A stretch of 64,000 nt of DNA, taken from assembly GCF_008369325.1 (NCBI RefSeq), contig NZ_VOBI01000001.1, positions 372,001 through 436,000 on the forward strand, read 5' to 3'. Position 1 is the stretch's first letter. Each line of letters opens with the position of its first letter. The position numbers and the translations under genes are program-made. This DNA comes from Pseudomonas sp. ANT_H12B (GTDB lineage Bacteria > Pseudomonadota > Gammaproteobacteria > Pseudomonadales > Pseudomonadaceae). Of this stretch, positions 45,837-53,220 are shown piece after piece. The notes under the pieces were generated by a model. The model saw nothing but the letters and a program-made list of their open reading frames with translations, was not told where the DNA came from and did no database searches.

Positions 45837-46082
45837 TCACTCGTCGTCGAGTGTTGCGACGGCCTGACCCGGCTCCACCGGATCGCCGTCTTCCACCAGG
45901 AATGCGCCAAGGCGACCGGCCGTCCCGGCGGTCAGTTCGGAAAACTGCTTCATCACCTCGATCAGGCCAATCACCGTGTCGGCACTGACCTGCGCGCCCT
46001 CCTCGACGAAGTTCGCCGATTCAGGGGTGGCTTTGCGATAGAAGGTCCCGGGCAACGGGGTGATTACAGTGTGTTCGGCCAT
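45837..46082 (-). CDS. Short biotin carboxyl carrier protein (AccB-type)
   Basis: Only 81 residues: a lone biotinyl/lipoyl barrel with TPLPGTFYRKATPESANFVE and the attachment loop VIGLIEVMKQFSELTAGTAG. The biotinylated Lys is in EVMKQ, where typical carriers have EAMKM. It lacks the long N-terminal linker of the AccB of fatty-acid synthesis. It starts 91 bp after pxpA and ends 10 bp before the biotin carboxylase gene. Confidence 0.9.
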   Translation of the reverse strand: MAEHTVITPLPGTFYRKATPESANFVEEGAQVSADTVIGLIEVMKQFSELTAGTAGRLGAFLVEDGDPVEPGQAVATLDDE

Positions 46083-46139
46083 GTCTGTTCCTCTTGGAAT
46101 AGTTGTAGAAAGGCAGGCAAAAAAAATCGGTGTGCAAAC

Positions 46140-46159
46140 CCAGGCATCTATGTGCCTGG
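46140..46159 (-). promoter_or_regulatory. Hairpin between pxpA and the biotin carrier gene
   Basis: CCAGGCA (46140-46146) pairs with TGCCTGG (46153-46159) around a 6-nt loop in the 91-bp gap of the operon. Without a T-run directly after it on the minus strand, it may be an RNA stability or processing element between the first gene and the rest. Confidence 0.4.
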
Positions 46160-46173
46160 TATTTCGTCCTGGC

Positions 46174-46932
46174 TCAGCGCGGTGCGCGAACCTTGATCCC
46201 GGCGCTATCGAGCGCATTGCGCGTGGCTTCGACCAACGCCAGCGCACCCGGCGTATCGCTGTGCAAACAGATGGAATCGAATTCGATCGCCAGGTCCTGG
46301 CCCTCGACCGTGCGCACCACGCCTTCCTGACAGGCACGCAGCACACGCGCCGCCACTTGGGTCGGGTCGTAAGCGCGCACATTGCGGGTGAAGACGATGG
46401 AGCCGGTGAGGTCGTACTCGCGGTCGGCGTAGAACTCGCGGATGACCGGTTGACCGAGTTCTTTGGCGACGCGCCAGATCACTGAGCCGGGCATGCAATA
46501 CAGCAGCAGCTCGGGCTCCAGACGCTGGAGGTTTTCCACCAGCAAACGGGCGGCCTCTTCGTCCCGGGCCAGGTGCATGTAGAGCGCGCCGTGGGGTTTG
46601 ATGTGTTGCAGCGCTACGCCTTGAACACGTGCGAGTTCGCGCAGGGCACCCAACTGGTAGAGCATGTCGTCCACCAGCTCCTGAGCCGGTGCATTGATGT
46701 GCCGGCGACCGAAACCGACCAGGTCGCGAAACCCTGGATGGGCGCCGATCGCGACACCTAGTTGCCTGGCCCGCTCGACGGTGCGGCGCATGGTGCCGGG
46801 GTCACCGGCATGAAAACCGGTGGCGATATTGGCCGAACTGATGAAGCCCATCAGTTCATTGTCGACGCCATCGCCGATGGTCCATGGGCCGAAGCCTTCG
46901 CCCATGTCCGAGTTGAAATCTACTGCCTGCAT
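46174..46932 (-). CDS. pxpA: 5-oxoprolinase subunit A (LamB/YcsF family)
   Basis: 252 residues with the LamB/YcsF TIM-like pattern: [68 protein letters not shown] and [20 protein letters not shown]. It is the catalytic subunit of the PxpABC 5-oxoprolinase. AGGAG lies 8 nt before the ATG at 46932. It is first in the operon and divergent from the LysR gene at 47076. Confidence 0.92.
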   Translation of the reverse strand: MQAVDFNSDMGEGFGPWTIGDGVDNELMGFISSANIATGFHAGDPGTMRRTVERARQLGVAIGAHPGFRDLVGFGRRHINAPAQELVDDMLYQLGALRELARVQGVALQHIKPHGALYMHLARDEEAARLLVENLQRLEPELLLYCMPGSVIWRVAKELGQPVIREFYADREYDLTGSIVFTRNVRAYDPTQVAARVLRACQEGVVRTVEGQDLAIEFDSICLHSDTPGALALVEATRNALDSAGIKVRAPR

Positions 46933-47021
46933 GACGCTTGCTCCTGACGCTTGTGACTTCATGCAGACCACGTTAGATTCCTCCTTACCCCTTGGGAAGA
47001 TCTATTAACAGATAGGCCATC

Positions 47022-47051
47022 TTCTGAAAAACAGATAGCCTCTGAAAAACA
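47022..47051. promoter_or_regulatory. Direct repeat in the pxp/LysR divergent promoter region
   Basis: TCTGAAAAACAGATA occurs twice in tandem (about 47022-47036 and 47042-47054, separated by gcc t). Each copy contains the imperfect dyad TCTG-AAAAA-CAGA. An additional ACAGATA lies at about 47008. Position and repetition fit LysR operator half-sites. Confidence 0.6.
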
Positions 47052-47075
47052 GATACCTCGTCGCCCGGAGTATTC

Positions 47076-47993
47076 ATGTCACTGACCCTGCGCCAGATCC
47101 GCTATTTCGTCGCCACTGCCGAGATCGGACAAATCTCCCAAGCGGCGATTCATCTGAACATTTCGCAGTCGGCGGTGACCACGGCGATCAAGGAACTGGA
47201 AGGCATACTCGGCACGCTTTTGTTCCAGCGCTCGGCCCAGGGCATGAGCCTGACTGATGCGGGAAGGCACTTTCTCAATCGGGCTTACGTGATTTTGCGC
47301 AGCGTCGACGACGCGCTGAACAGCCCGTTGCCCGACATTCGCGCCAGTGGGCTTTTGCGCCTGGCCGCCAGCTACACAGTGATCGGCTACTTCCTGCCAC
47401 ACCACCTGCAACGGCTTGAACACTGGCATCCCGACGTGGCCATTGAAGTCCACGAACAAGAACGGCAAGCCATCGAGCAAGGGTTGCTGGAAGGCCGATT
47501 CGACATGGCGGTGGTGCTGACCGCGAACCTCACCCACCCGGACATCGTCTCGGAAATCCTCTTCAATTCCGAACGCCGGCTATGGCTGCCCAGCCATCAT
47601 CCCCTGTGCGACCGGTCGGCCGTCAGTCTCGCCGATGTCGCCAAGGAACCTTACATCCTGTTGACCGTCGACGAAGCCGAACAAAGCGCCATGCGCTATT
47701 GGGAACACGCGCACCAGCAGCCGAACGTCAGGGTGCGCACCAGTTCAGTGGAAGCGGTGCGCAGCATGGTTGCCAATGGCAGCGGCGTGGCGATCCTCTC
47801 GGACCTGGTGCACCGCCCCTGGTCGCTGGAAGGCAAACGCATCGAAACACTGACGGTCACCGACAAGGTCACCCCCATGAGTGTCGGCCTGGCATGGCAT
47901 CGCGAGCGCGATTTCAGCCCGGCGATGCAGGCGTTTCGTAACTATTTCCACGATGCGTTTCTGGCTCCGCAACAGCTCTCTGCGCGACGTTGA
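47076..47993 (+). CDS. LysR-family regulator of the pxp-type operon
   Basis: 305 residues: HTH at about 1-60 (LRQIRYFVATAEIGQISQAA, NISQSAVTTAIKELEGILGT) and an effector domain from about 90 (LLRLAASYTVIGYFLPHHLQ; SVEAVRSMVANGSGVAIL). GGAG stands 5 nt from the ATG. It is 143 bp from and divergent to pxpA, so it is the probable activator, with the cyclic amide or its product as candidate inducer. Two nearby repeats, CTGAAAAACAGATA at about 47020-47052, could be part of its binding site. Confidence 0.9.
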   Translation: MSLTLRQIRYFVATAEIGQISQAAIHLNISQSAVTTAIKELEGILGTLLFQRSAQGMSLTDAGRHFLNRAYVILRSVDDALNSPLPDIRASGLLRLAASYTVIGYFLPHHLQRLEHWHPDVAIEVHEQERQAIEQGLLEGRFDMAVVLTANLTHPDIVSEILFNSERRLWLPSHHPLCDRSAVSLADVAKEPYILLTVDEAEQSAMRYWEHAHQQPNVRVRTSSVEAVRSMVANGSGVAILSDLVHRPWSLEGKRIETLTVTDKVTPMSVGLAWHRERDFSPAMQAFRNYFHDAFLAPQQLSARR

Positions 47994-48025
47994 GAGGTTT
48001 AGCCAACGTTGGGAGCGTTCATCAA

Positions 48026-48384
48026 TCACCCCAGACGTCTGCGACCGAATGCAGCGGATTGTGCAGGATATGGCAATCTCGCCACCCCACTATCGACTGC
48101 GGCTCTGGTGACGGCTGCGGACACTTCGGTGATCAGTCGAGCATCCATTGGCTTAGGCAGAATGTAGTCGCGTCCGTACGAAAACTGCACGGACCAAGGT
48201 CTCCAAGGCCGAATATCGCAGTGCCGTTGCTGATCACTGCCACCAAATTGCCCTCCGCGACACCCGGGCTGTACGCCAATGCTAAATCCTGGGCTGTGGC
48301 TGTCGGCTTGGTGAGCTCTACGCTGAGTTTTCCGCGGCGTGGATGGGCGTGATAATGCAATGCAGCAGTTTTCAGGTCTGTCAT
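48026..48384 (-). pseudogene. NADP malic enzyme (maeB) remnant, both ends kept
   Basis: From the ATG at 48384 the protein reads as the start of MaeB ([28 protein letters not shown]), skips about 18 residues, continues [21 protein letters not shown], and then breaks. A second frame directly after supplies the true C-terminus of the dehydrogenase region ([38 protein letters not shown]) to the stop at 48026. Most of the enzyme is deleted between these blocks, so it cannot be active. MaeB normally makes pyruvate and NADPH from malate. Confidence 0.85.
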
Positions 48385-48413
48385 TTCATAGGCTCCAGTC
48401 AGTAAAGAGTGGT

Positions 48414-48743
48414 TCAGACCAGTCCGCGGCTGCCGGCGTAGGCCACGACCACTTGATTCAGAGCGTCGGTGAGGGCACCGTTGCTGCCAGTGCGCAGCGC
48501 CGTCTCAAGACTGTCCATGTAGCCCAGCAACTGGGCCTGCACCTTTTGTGCGAATTGCGGGCTGACTTCCTGGTCTTCATAAAACAATACGTAGGCTCGG
48601 CAGAATTCGCCGATCACAAAGCACATCGCCGCCTGCTCGGGCACCGTGCGAATGATCTGTTCGCAGTGGACGCGAACCTGTTTGAACGCATCGGTGCCGG
48701 GCAAGGCGTTACGGAACTCCTGCACCACAGTTGAAAAGCTCAT
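48414..48743 (-). CDS. Small helical protein of unknown function, last gene of the orotate-type operon
   Basis: 109 residues, predicted all-helical, with two cysteines in helices ([31 protein letters not shown]). No signal peptide or recognised domain. AAGGAG lies 7 nt before its ATG, and it starts 33 bp after the dihydroorotase stop, so it belongs to the same transcript. It could be a structural partner or regulator of the pathway; the sequence does not tell. Confidence 0.75.
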   Translation of the reverse strand: MSFSTVVQEFRNALPGTDAFKQVRVHCEQIIRTVPEQAAMCFVIGEFCRAYVLFYEDQEVSPQFAQKVQAQLLGYMDSLETALRTGSNGALTDALNQVVVAYAGSRGLV

Positions 48744-48775
48744 GACTGACTCCTTAAAACGATGAATGAATAGAG

Positions 48776-50122
48776 TTAACGATCAAACAAAAGACGCTGC
48801 CCCTGGATACCAGGGATGATGTCGCGCCCGTTCCATACCCGCTGTCCATTGACAAAGGTGCTGGCAATGCTTGAGGAGAACGTGACGCCTTCGAACGGAC
48901 TCCAGGCGCATTTGGACAGCACCTGCGAACGCTCAACGGTGTGGGATCGCATCGGATCGACCAACACGAGATCGGCGGCATAGCCCTCACGCAGAAACCC
49001 GCGGCGTGCCACATCGAACAGCATCGCCGGGGCATGACTGACCGCTTCAACCACTCGCTCCAGACTCAATTCGCCGGCGAAGGTACGCTCCAGAGCTGCC
49101 TGCAATGCGAACTGCACCAGCGGCAAGCCCGAAGGTGCCTTTTGGTAAAGGTGGTGTTTTTCTTCGAGCAGGTGCGGCGCATGATCAGTGGCCAGAACGT
49201 CGATTCGGCCTTGAGCCAGCGCCCGAACAATTGCCAGACGATCGGTTTCGGTTTTAACCGCCGGGTTGCATTTCAATAGCGAGCCCAGGTGCTCGTAATC
49301 ACCGTCGTTGAAGTGCAGGAAATGCACGCAGGTTTCGGCCGTGATTTGCTTGTCCATCAGCGGCCCGGGCTCAAACAGCTCAAGTTCCTCGGCGGTGGAG
49401 ATGTGCAGCACATGCAGGCGAGTGCCATGTTTGCGTGCGAGGTCGATGGCCAATCGCGTGGACTTGATGCAGGCCTCTCGGGAGCGAATCAGCGGGTGCA
49501 TGCGCGCCGGAATGTCCTCACCGAACCTGAGCAAGGCTTGTTGCAGGTTGTCATCAATCATTGGCGAGTCTTCGCAATGCGTGATGATCATCACCGGCGT
49601 ATCACGGAATATCCCGTTCAGCACCTCAGGGTCGTCCACCAACATGTTGCCGGTGGAAGCGCCCATGAACACTTTGACCCCTGGCGTACTCTTGGGATCA
49701 ATGGCCCGGATCGCATCGAGATTGTCGTTGCTGGCACCCAGGTAGAAGGCATAGTTCACCACGGAAGATTGCGCGGCGATGCTGTACTTGGCTTCCAGAG
49801 ACGCCTGATCCAGGGCCGGCGGACGGGTATTGGGCATCTCCATGAAGCTGGTGATGCCGCCCGCCGCACAGGCTCGCGACTCACTGGCAATATCTGCCTT
49901 GTGGGTCATGCCCGGCTCGCGAAAATGGACCTGGTCGTCGATCATGCCCGGCAGCAGCCAGAGGCCGTTGGCGTCGATCACTTCATCGTCCGGTTGCGCA
50001 TGTATGGCCGGCGCGATCCGTACGATGACACCCTCCCGTACCTGCAAATCACTTTGGAATCGCCGGCCTTCGTTGACCAACGTCGCGTTTTTTATCAACC
50101 ATGAATTGCGTGGGAGTGTCAT
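48776..50122 (-). CDS. Dihydroorotase (putatively catabolic)
   Basis: 448 residues of the cyclic amidohydrolase superfamily: MIDDQVHFREPGMTHKADIA, GGITSFMEMPNTRPPALDQ, THCEDSP, LHVLHISTAEEL and the dihydroorotase signature LATDHAPHLLEEK. FREPG and ATDHAPH point to dihydroorotase, not hydantoinase. The first metal-ligand site reads Gln64-x-His66 in place of His-x-His. It interconverts dihydroorotate and N-carbamoyl-L-aspartate. The ATGA overlap with the amidohydrolase gene and the PyrD/PyrK genes upstream suggest the hydrolytic direction. Confidence 0.9.
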   Translation of the reverse strand: MTLPRNSWLIKNATLVNEGRRFQSDLQVREGVIVRIAPAIHAQPDDEVIDANGLWLLPGMIDDQVHFREPGMTHKADIASESRACAAGGITSFMEMPNTRPPALDQASLEAKYSIAAQSSVVNYAFYLGASNDNLDAIRAIDPKSTPGVKVFMGASTGNMLVDDPEVLNGIFRDTPVMIITHCEDSPMIDDNLQQALLRFGEDIPARMHPLIRSREACIKSTRLAIDLARKHGTRLHVLHISTAEELELFEPGPLMDKQITAETCVHFLHFNDGDYEHLGSLLKCNPAVKTETDRLAIVRALAQGRIDVLATDHAPHLLEEKHHLYQKAPSGLPLVQFALQAALERTFAGELSLERVVEAVSHAPAMLFDVARRGFLREGYAADLVLVDPMRSHTVERSQVLSKCAWSPFEGVTFSSSIASTFVNGQRVWNGRDIIPGIQGQRLLFDR

Positions 50123-51375
50123 ACGGTCATCTCCTGGGTTGCGTGATAAAGCACCTCCGTCGCCTCAATAAAGTCGTCCAGTTCCATGGCCTCGTGAGGG
50201 TTATGGGAGCCATGCTGATTACGGATGAAGAGCATGGCGCTGGGGATTCCGGCGTTGGCGAAAACCGCAGCGTCATGCCCTGCACCACTCGGTGTCAGGA
50301 CGCCTTCCCAGCCGTGCTCACGGGTCACTCGCACGAACGAATCGATCCAGGGCCCGTGCATTGCCGCGGGCTGTGTGTCGATGCGTTTGTCGAATTGGAA
50401 CCGCACCTGACGGTGTTCCTCGATCTGCCGGATTTCGGCGTGAATCAAGGTGTAGAAGGCTTCCAGCGTTTGTTGGTGCAGGCTGCGGATTTCCAGGCTG
50501 AAGGTCACTTCACCGGGAATCCGCGAGACTGCATGATGGGCAGCGTTTGTGCCCAGAGTGCCAACGGTCACGACAAGGTCTTTGCCGTCGTTCAGCCAGT
50601 CACTCCAGAGTTGATCAATGCGCGCGACCAGTTCACTTACGGCGAACACCGAGTCGTGCCGGTCTTCGCGGGACACGGCACCGGAGTGGCCGTCTTCACC
50701 CAGACAGCACACTTGGTTATGCCGCAGGTTGCCGCGGATGCCGGGCACGATACCGATGGCCTGGCCCATTTTTTCCAGCGACTCGGCCTGCTCGATATGG
50801 ACTTCCAGGTAACCAGCGAACTGTTCACGATCAATCAGCCATTGCTGACTGCGAATGGCATCAAGGTCGGCGCCGACCGCTTGCATGGCCTCACCCAGGG
50901 TCTTCTTGCTGAAGCGATTGACGAGCTCCAGATCACTGGACGTCAGCCCCCCCATCAACGCTCGCGAGCCCATGTAAGATTTGCCAAACCAGGCGCTCTC
51001 CTCGCCGCGCAGTCCTAATACCCGCAATGGACGCGCGGTACGAACCTGCTGCTGGTCCAGTCGGCACAGGCACAACAGCCCTGCCACTACGCCAGCCAGA
51101 CCATCGTAGTTGCCGCCCTGAGGTACGGAATCCAGATGCGAACCGATCCAGATGGCGGGATGCCCGTTGTCATCTGAACGTTGAAAAATCACATTGCCTG
51201 CCCGGTCGTTTACAACCTCCAGCCCGTTGTCGCGAGCGAACCGGGAGAGGTAATCAATGGCGGCGTTTTCACCTTCGCCATAACTTTCGCGGGTGATACC
51301 GGTTTCGTAATCGCGAGACAGCTCGGCGATGTCTTGAAAGATGCGCTCGGCCTGCGGTTTCCAGAGAGTGCTCAT
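50119..51375 (-). CDS. M20 family N-carbamoyl-L-amino-acid/ureidosuccinate amidohydrolase
   Basis: 418 residues of the HyuC/AllC-type M20 hydrolases. Metal ligands are visible in IGSHLDSVPQGGNYDGLAG (His, Asp), LRGEESAWFGKS (Glu-Glu), YLEVHIEQAESLEK (His) and QHGSHNPHEAME (His). This family cleaves N-carbamoyl groups (allantoate, ureidopropionate, N-carbamoyl amino acids) to the amine, CO2 and NH3. Between dihydroorotase and PyrD the fitting substrate is N-carbamoyl-L-aspartate. Both ends overlap neighbours by ATGA. Confidence 0.9.
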   Translation of the reverse strand: MSTLWKPQAERIFQDIAELSRDYETGITRESYGEGENAAIDYLSRFARDNGLEVVNDRAGNVIFQRSDDNGHPAIWIGSHLDSVPQGGNYDGLAGVVAGLLCLCRLDQQQVRTARPLRVLGLRGEESAWFGKSYMGSRALMGGLTSSDLELVNRFSKKTLGEAMQAVGADLDAIRSQQWLIDREQFAGYLEVHIEQAESLEKMGQAIGIVPGIRGNLRHNQVCCLGEDGHSGAVSREDRHDSVFAVSELVARIDQLWSDWLNDGKDLVVTVGTLGTNAAHHAVSRIPGEVTFSLEIRSLHQQTLEAFYTLIHAEIRQIEEHRQVRFQFDKRIDTQPAAMHGPWIDSFVRVTREHGWEGVLTPSGAGHDAAVFANAGIPSAMLFIRNQHGSHNPHEAMELDDFIEATEVLYHATQEMTV

Positions 51376-52307
51376 GGCATGGCTCCAAACGGTGCGGCGG
51401 GAGACTCATCGAGGCCACCGATCAAAGAACTCAGCTGCGTGATCCCTTTGCGTCGGCAGAACATTTCCAGCTCATCAACCATCAAGTTCATGGTTTTTGG
51501 ATGAATGAACGTGGCGGTCCCGACCTGCACCGCACTGGCGCCGGCGTAAATGAATTCCAGCGCGTCGTCCGCCGTGGAAATGCCGCCGCAACCGATCACG
51601 GGAATTTGCAAAGCCTTCGCGCATTGATATGTCAGGCGGACCATCAGCGGTTTGATCATGGCGCCGGATATGCCGCCCATGAAATTACCCAGACGGGCAC
51701 GGCCTTTTTCGATATCGATGGACAGTCCGAGCAACGTGTTGCCAACGACCACCGCATCAGCGCCTTCATTTTGCGCTGACAGGGCTATGTCGACGATCTC
51801 GCCGGCATTCGGGGTCAGCTTGACCCACAGTGGTAACCCCGTAGAGGCGCGTATGAGCTTGACCACCTGGCGCGTGCTGTCGGCATGCATGCCGAAGGAT
51901 TCACCGTGTGCTTCAAGGTTCGGGCAGGAAATGTTCGCTTCGATTCCTGCGATCCCTGGCACATCACTCAACCTTGCTGCCAGTTCGGCAAAGCCTTGGG
52001 CGGTAGGCGCCGAAATGCTGACAATGAGCGGTGAATCGAAGTGACGATAGAACGGCACGACCTTGTCGATGAACACATCGACGCCCTTACTGGGAATACC
52101 AATGGCATTCATCATTCCGTCCGCCAGTTCGCATACCCGCGGCATCGGGTTCCCAGTGCGTTTTTCACTGGTAATGGTTTTAGTGACCAGGGCGCCCAGT
52201 CCATTGAAGTCCAGCAGATGGGTCAGCTCTTCGGCGAAGGTTCCGGACGCCGGCATCACCGGATTTTTCAGGCGCAGGCCGCCAATGTTTACGCTTAAAT
52301 CAATCAT
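51372..52307 (-). CDS. Class 1 dihydroorotate dehydrogenase, PyrD-like catalytic subunit
   Basis: 311 residues, the PyrD-1B type: LRLKNPVMPASGTFAEELTH, EANISCPNLEAHGESFG (catalytic Cys, where class 2 enzymes have Ser), LWVKLTPNAGEIVDIALSAQ, VIGCGGISTADDALEFIYAG and ASAVQVGTATF (FMN phosphate). Class 1B enzymes are soluble and couple through PyrK to NAD. Pseudomonads normally make pyrimidines with the membrane, quinone-linked class 2 enzyme, so this copy is probably catabolic. Its start overlaps the pyrK stop. Confidence 0.92.
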   Translation of the reverse strand: MIDLSVNIGGLRLKNPVMPASGTFAEELTHLLDFNGLGALVTKTITSEKRTGNPMPRVCELADGMMNAIGIPSKGVDVFIDKVVPFYRHFDSPLIVSISAPTAQGFAELAARLSDVPGIAGIEANISCPNLEAHGESFGMHADSTRQVVKLIRASTGLPLWVKLTPNAGEIVDIALSAQNEGADAVVVGNTLLGLSIDIEKGRARLGNFMGGISGAMIKPLMVRLTYQCAKALQIPVIGCGGISTADDALEFIYAGASAVQVGTATFIHPKTMNLMVDELEMFCRRKGITQLSSLIGGLDESPAAPFGAMP

Positions 52308-53137
52308 TCCAGCACCTCCGCCAGATCAAAGACCGGGCCTTCCAGACAGACGCGTTTGCCAATTTTCAAACCGTCGACTTCAAACACATCGACACAGCAC
52401 TGGCACATTCCAAGTCCGCAAACCATTTGTTGTTCCAGCGCGACCTGCCCTGCCAACCCGCGCTCGCTCGACAGACGCTTGAGCAGGCGAGTCAGTCGCT
52501 TGGAACCACAGGTGAACAGCGCGTTGCTACCTTCGCGAGCAATAATGTCGCGCAGCAATCGCTCGATATTTTCCAGTGAACTGCTGCCGTCCTCATCAAG
52601 CACACTGACGACTTCGGCGCCCAGGGAAGCGAAGCGCTCACGGGACAAAAGGCTCTTTTCGCTACGAGCACTGAGCACGGCAGTCAGCTTGATACCCAAC
52701 GCGTGAGCCGCCTCGGCCAAGGGTGCGAGCGTCGCCAGACCGACACCGCGTGCGACGATCGTCATGTGTTGCCAGTCCGGGTCCAGGTCAAAACCCTTGC
52801 CCAATGGGCCAAGGATTTCCAGCGTCTGATGGGCGCCGAGCGTCTCCAGCCCGAAAGTGCCCTTGCCTGTGACCTTGTAGAGAAACTCCACCTGACCCGT
52901 CAGCGGATCGGCCTTGTAAGTGCTCATTGGCCGGCGGAAAAACGGCTTGTGTTCCCCTTCACTGGGGCAGAGCAGGTTGAAGAACTGACCTGGCTGTGAA
53001 TGGCAGGCCGCGCCATCGGCTTGAAGGACAAGACGCTTGTACTCGTCGTTAACCCATTCGTTGGACAGAACCACTGCCAGCGTGTCATTGGGTGGCGTGA
53101 CGGCGATAGCTTGGCAGCAGCTGGAAATCACGGTCAT
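52304..53137 (-). CDS. PyrK-like dihydroorotate dehydrogenase electron-transfer subunit
   Basis: 277 residues: a FAD/NAD reductase fold with PGQFFNLLCPSEGEHKPFFRRP (FAD motif Arg-Pro-x-S) and MTIVARGVGLATLAPLAEAA (NAD-binding loop), followed by the [2Fe-2S] cluster at the end with four cysteines in QMVCGLGMCQCCVDVF and RVCLEGPVF. It shuttles electrons between NAD(H) and the FMN of PyrD. I start it at 53137 with GAGG upstream. A copy of the 19-bp cluster motif lies 17 bp before the start. Confidence 0.9.
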   Translation of the reverse strand: MTVISSCCQAIAVTPPNDTLAVVLSNEWVNDEYKRLVLQADGAACHSQPGQFFNLLCPSEGEHKPFFRRPMSTYKADPLTGQVEFLYKVTGKGTFGLETLGAHQTLEILGPLGKGFDLDPDWQHMTIVARGVGLATLAPLAEAAHALGIKLTAVLSARSEKSLLSRERFASLGAEVVSVLDEDGSSSLENIERLLRDIIAREGSNALFTCGSKRLTRLLKRLSSERGLAGQVALEQQMVCGLGMCQCCVDVFEVDGLKIGKRVCLEGPVFDLAEVLE

Positions 53138-53153
53138 TTGAAGGCCCTCGGCT

Positions 53154-53172
53154 TTGTCTAATTTTTGATACT
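53154..53172. promoter_or_regulatory. Cluster motif copy A (before pyrK-like gene)
   Basis: TTGTCTAATTTTTGATACT occurs here, 17 bp upstream of the pyrK-like start in the 83-bp gap after the importer gene, and identically at 54633. A 16/19 variant lies at 55869. It is a probable operator of the cluster regulator with an internal promoter. Confidence 0.72.
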
Positions 53173-53220
53173 GATTTTGTTGCGTCTTTTTTACCAATGC
53201 ATCAACGCATCGCCGGATGC

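Noticed and set aside
44453..46082. Biotin carboxylase and carrier as the acetyl-CoA carboxylase AccBC of fatty-acid synthesis
   Set aside because: The carrier is too short and has a non-standard EVMKQ site, and both genes are locked inside the pxp-type operon under a LysR regulator.
48776..51375. Hydantoin or uracil (reductive) degradation as the role of the cluster
   Set aside because: The cyclase has dihydroorotase signatures (FREPG, ATDHAPH), and the dehydrogenase is the PyrD-1B type with PyrK, not a dihydropyrimidine dehydrogenase. Orotate fits all members better, though enzyme assays are needed.
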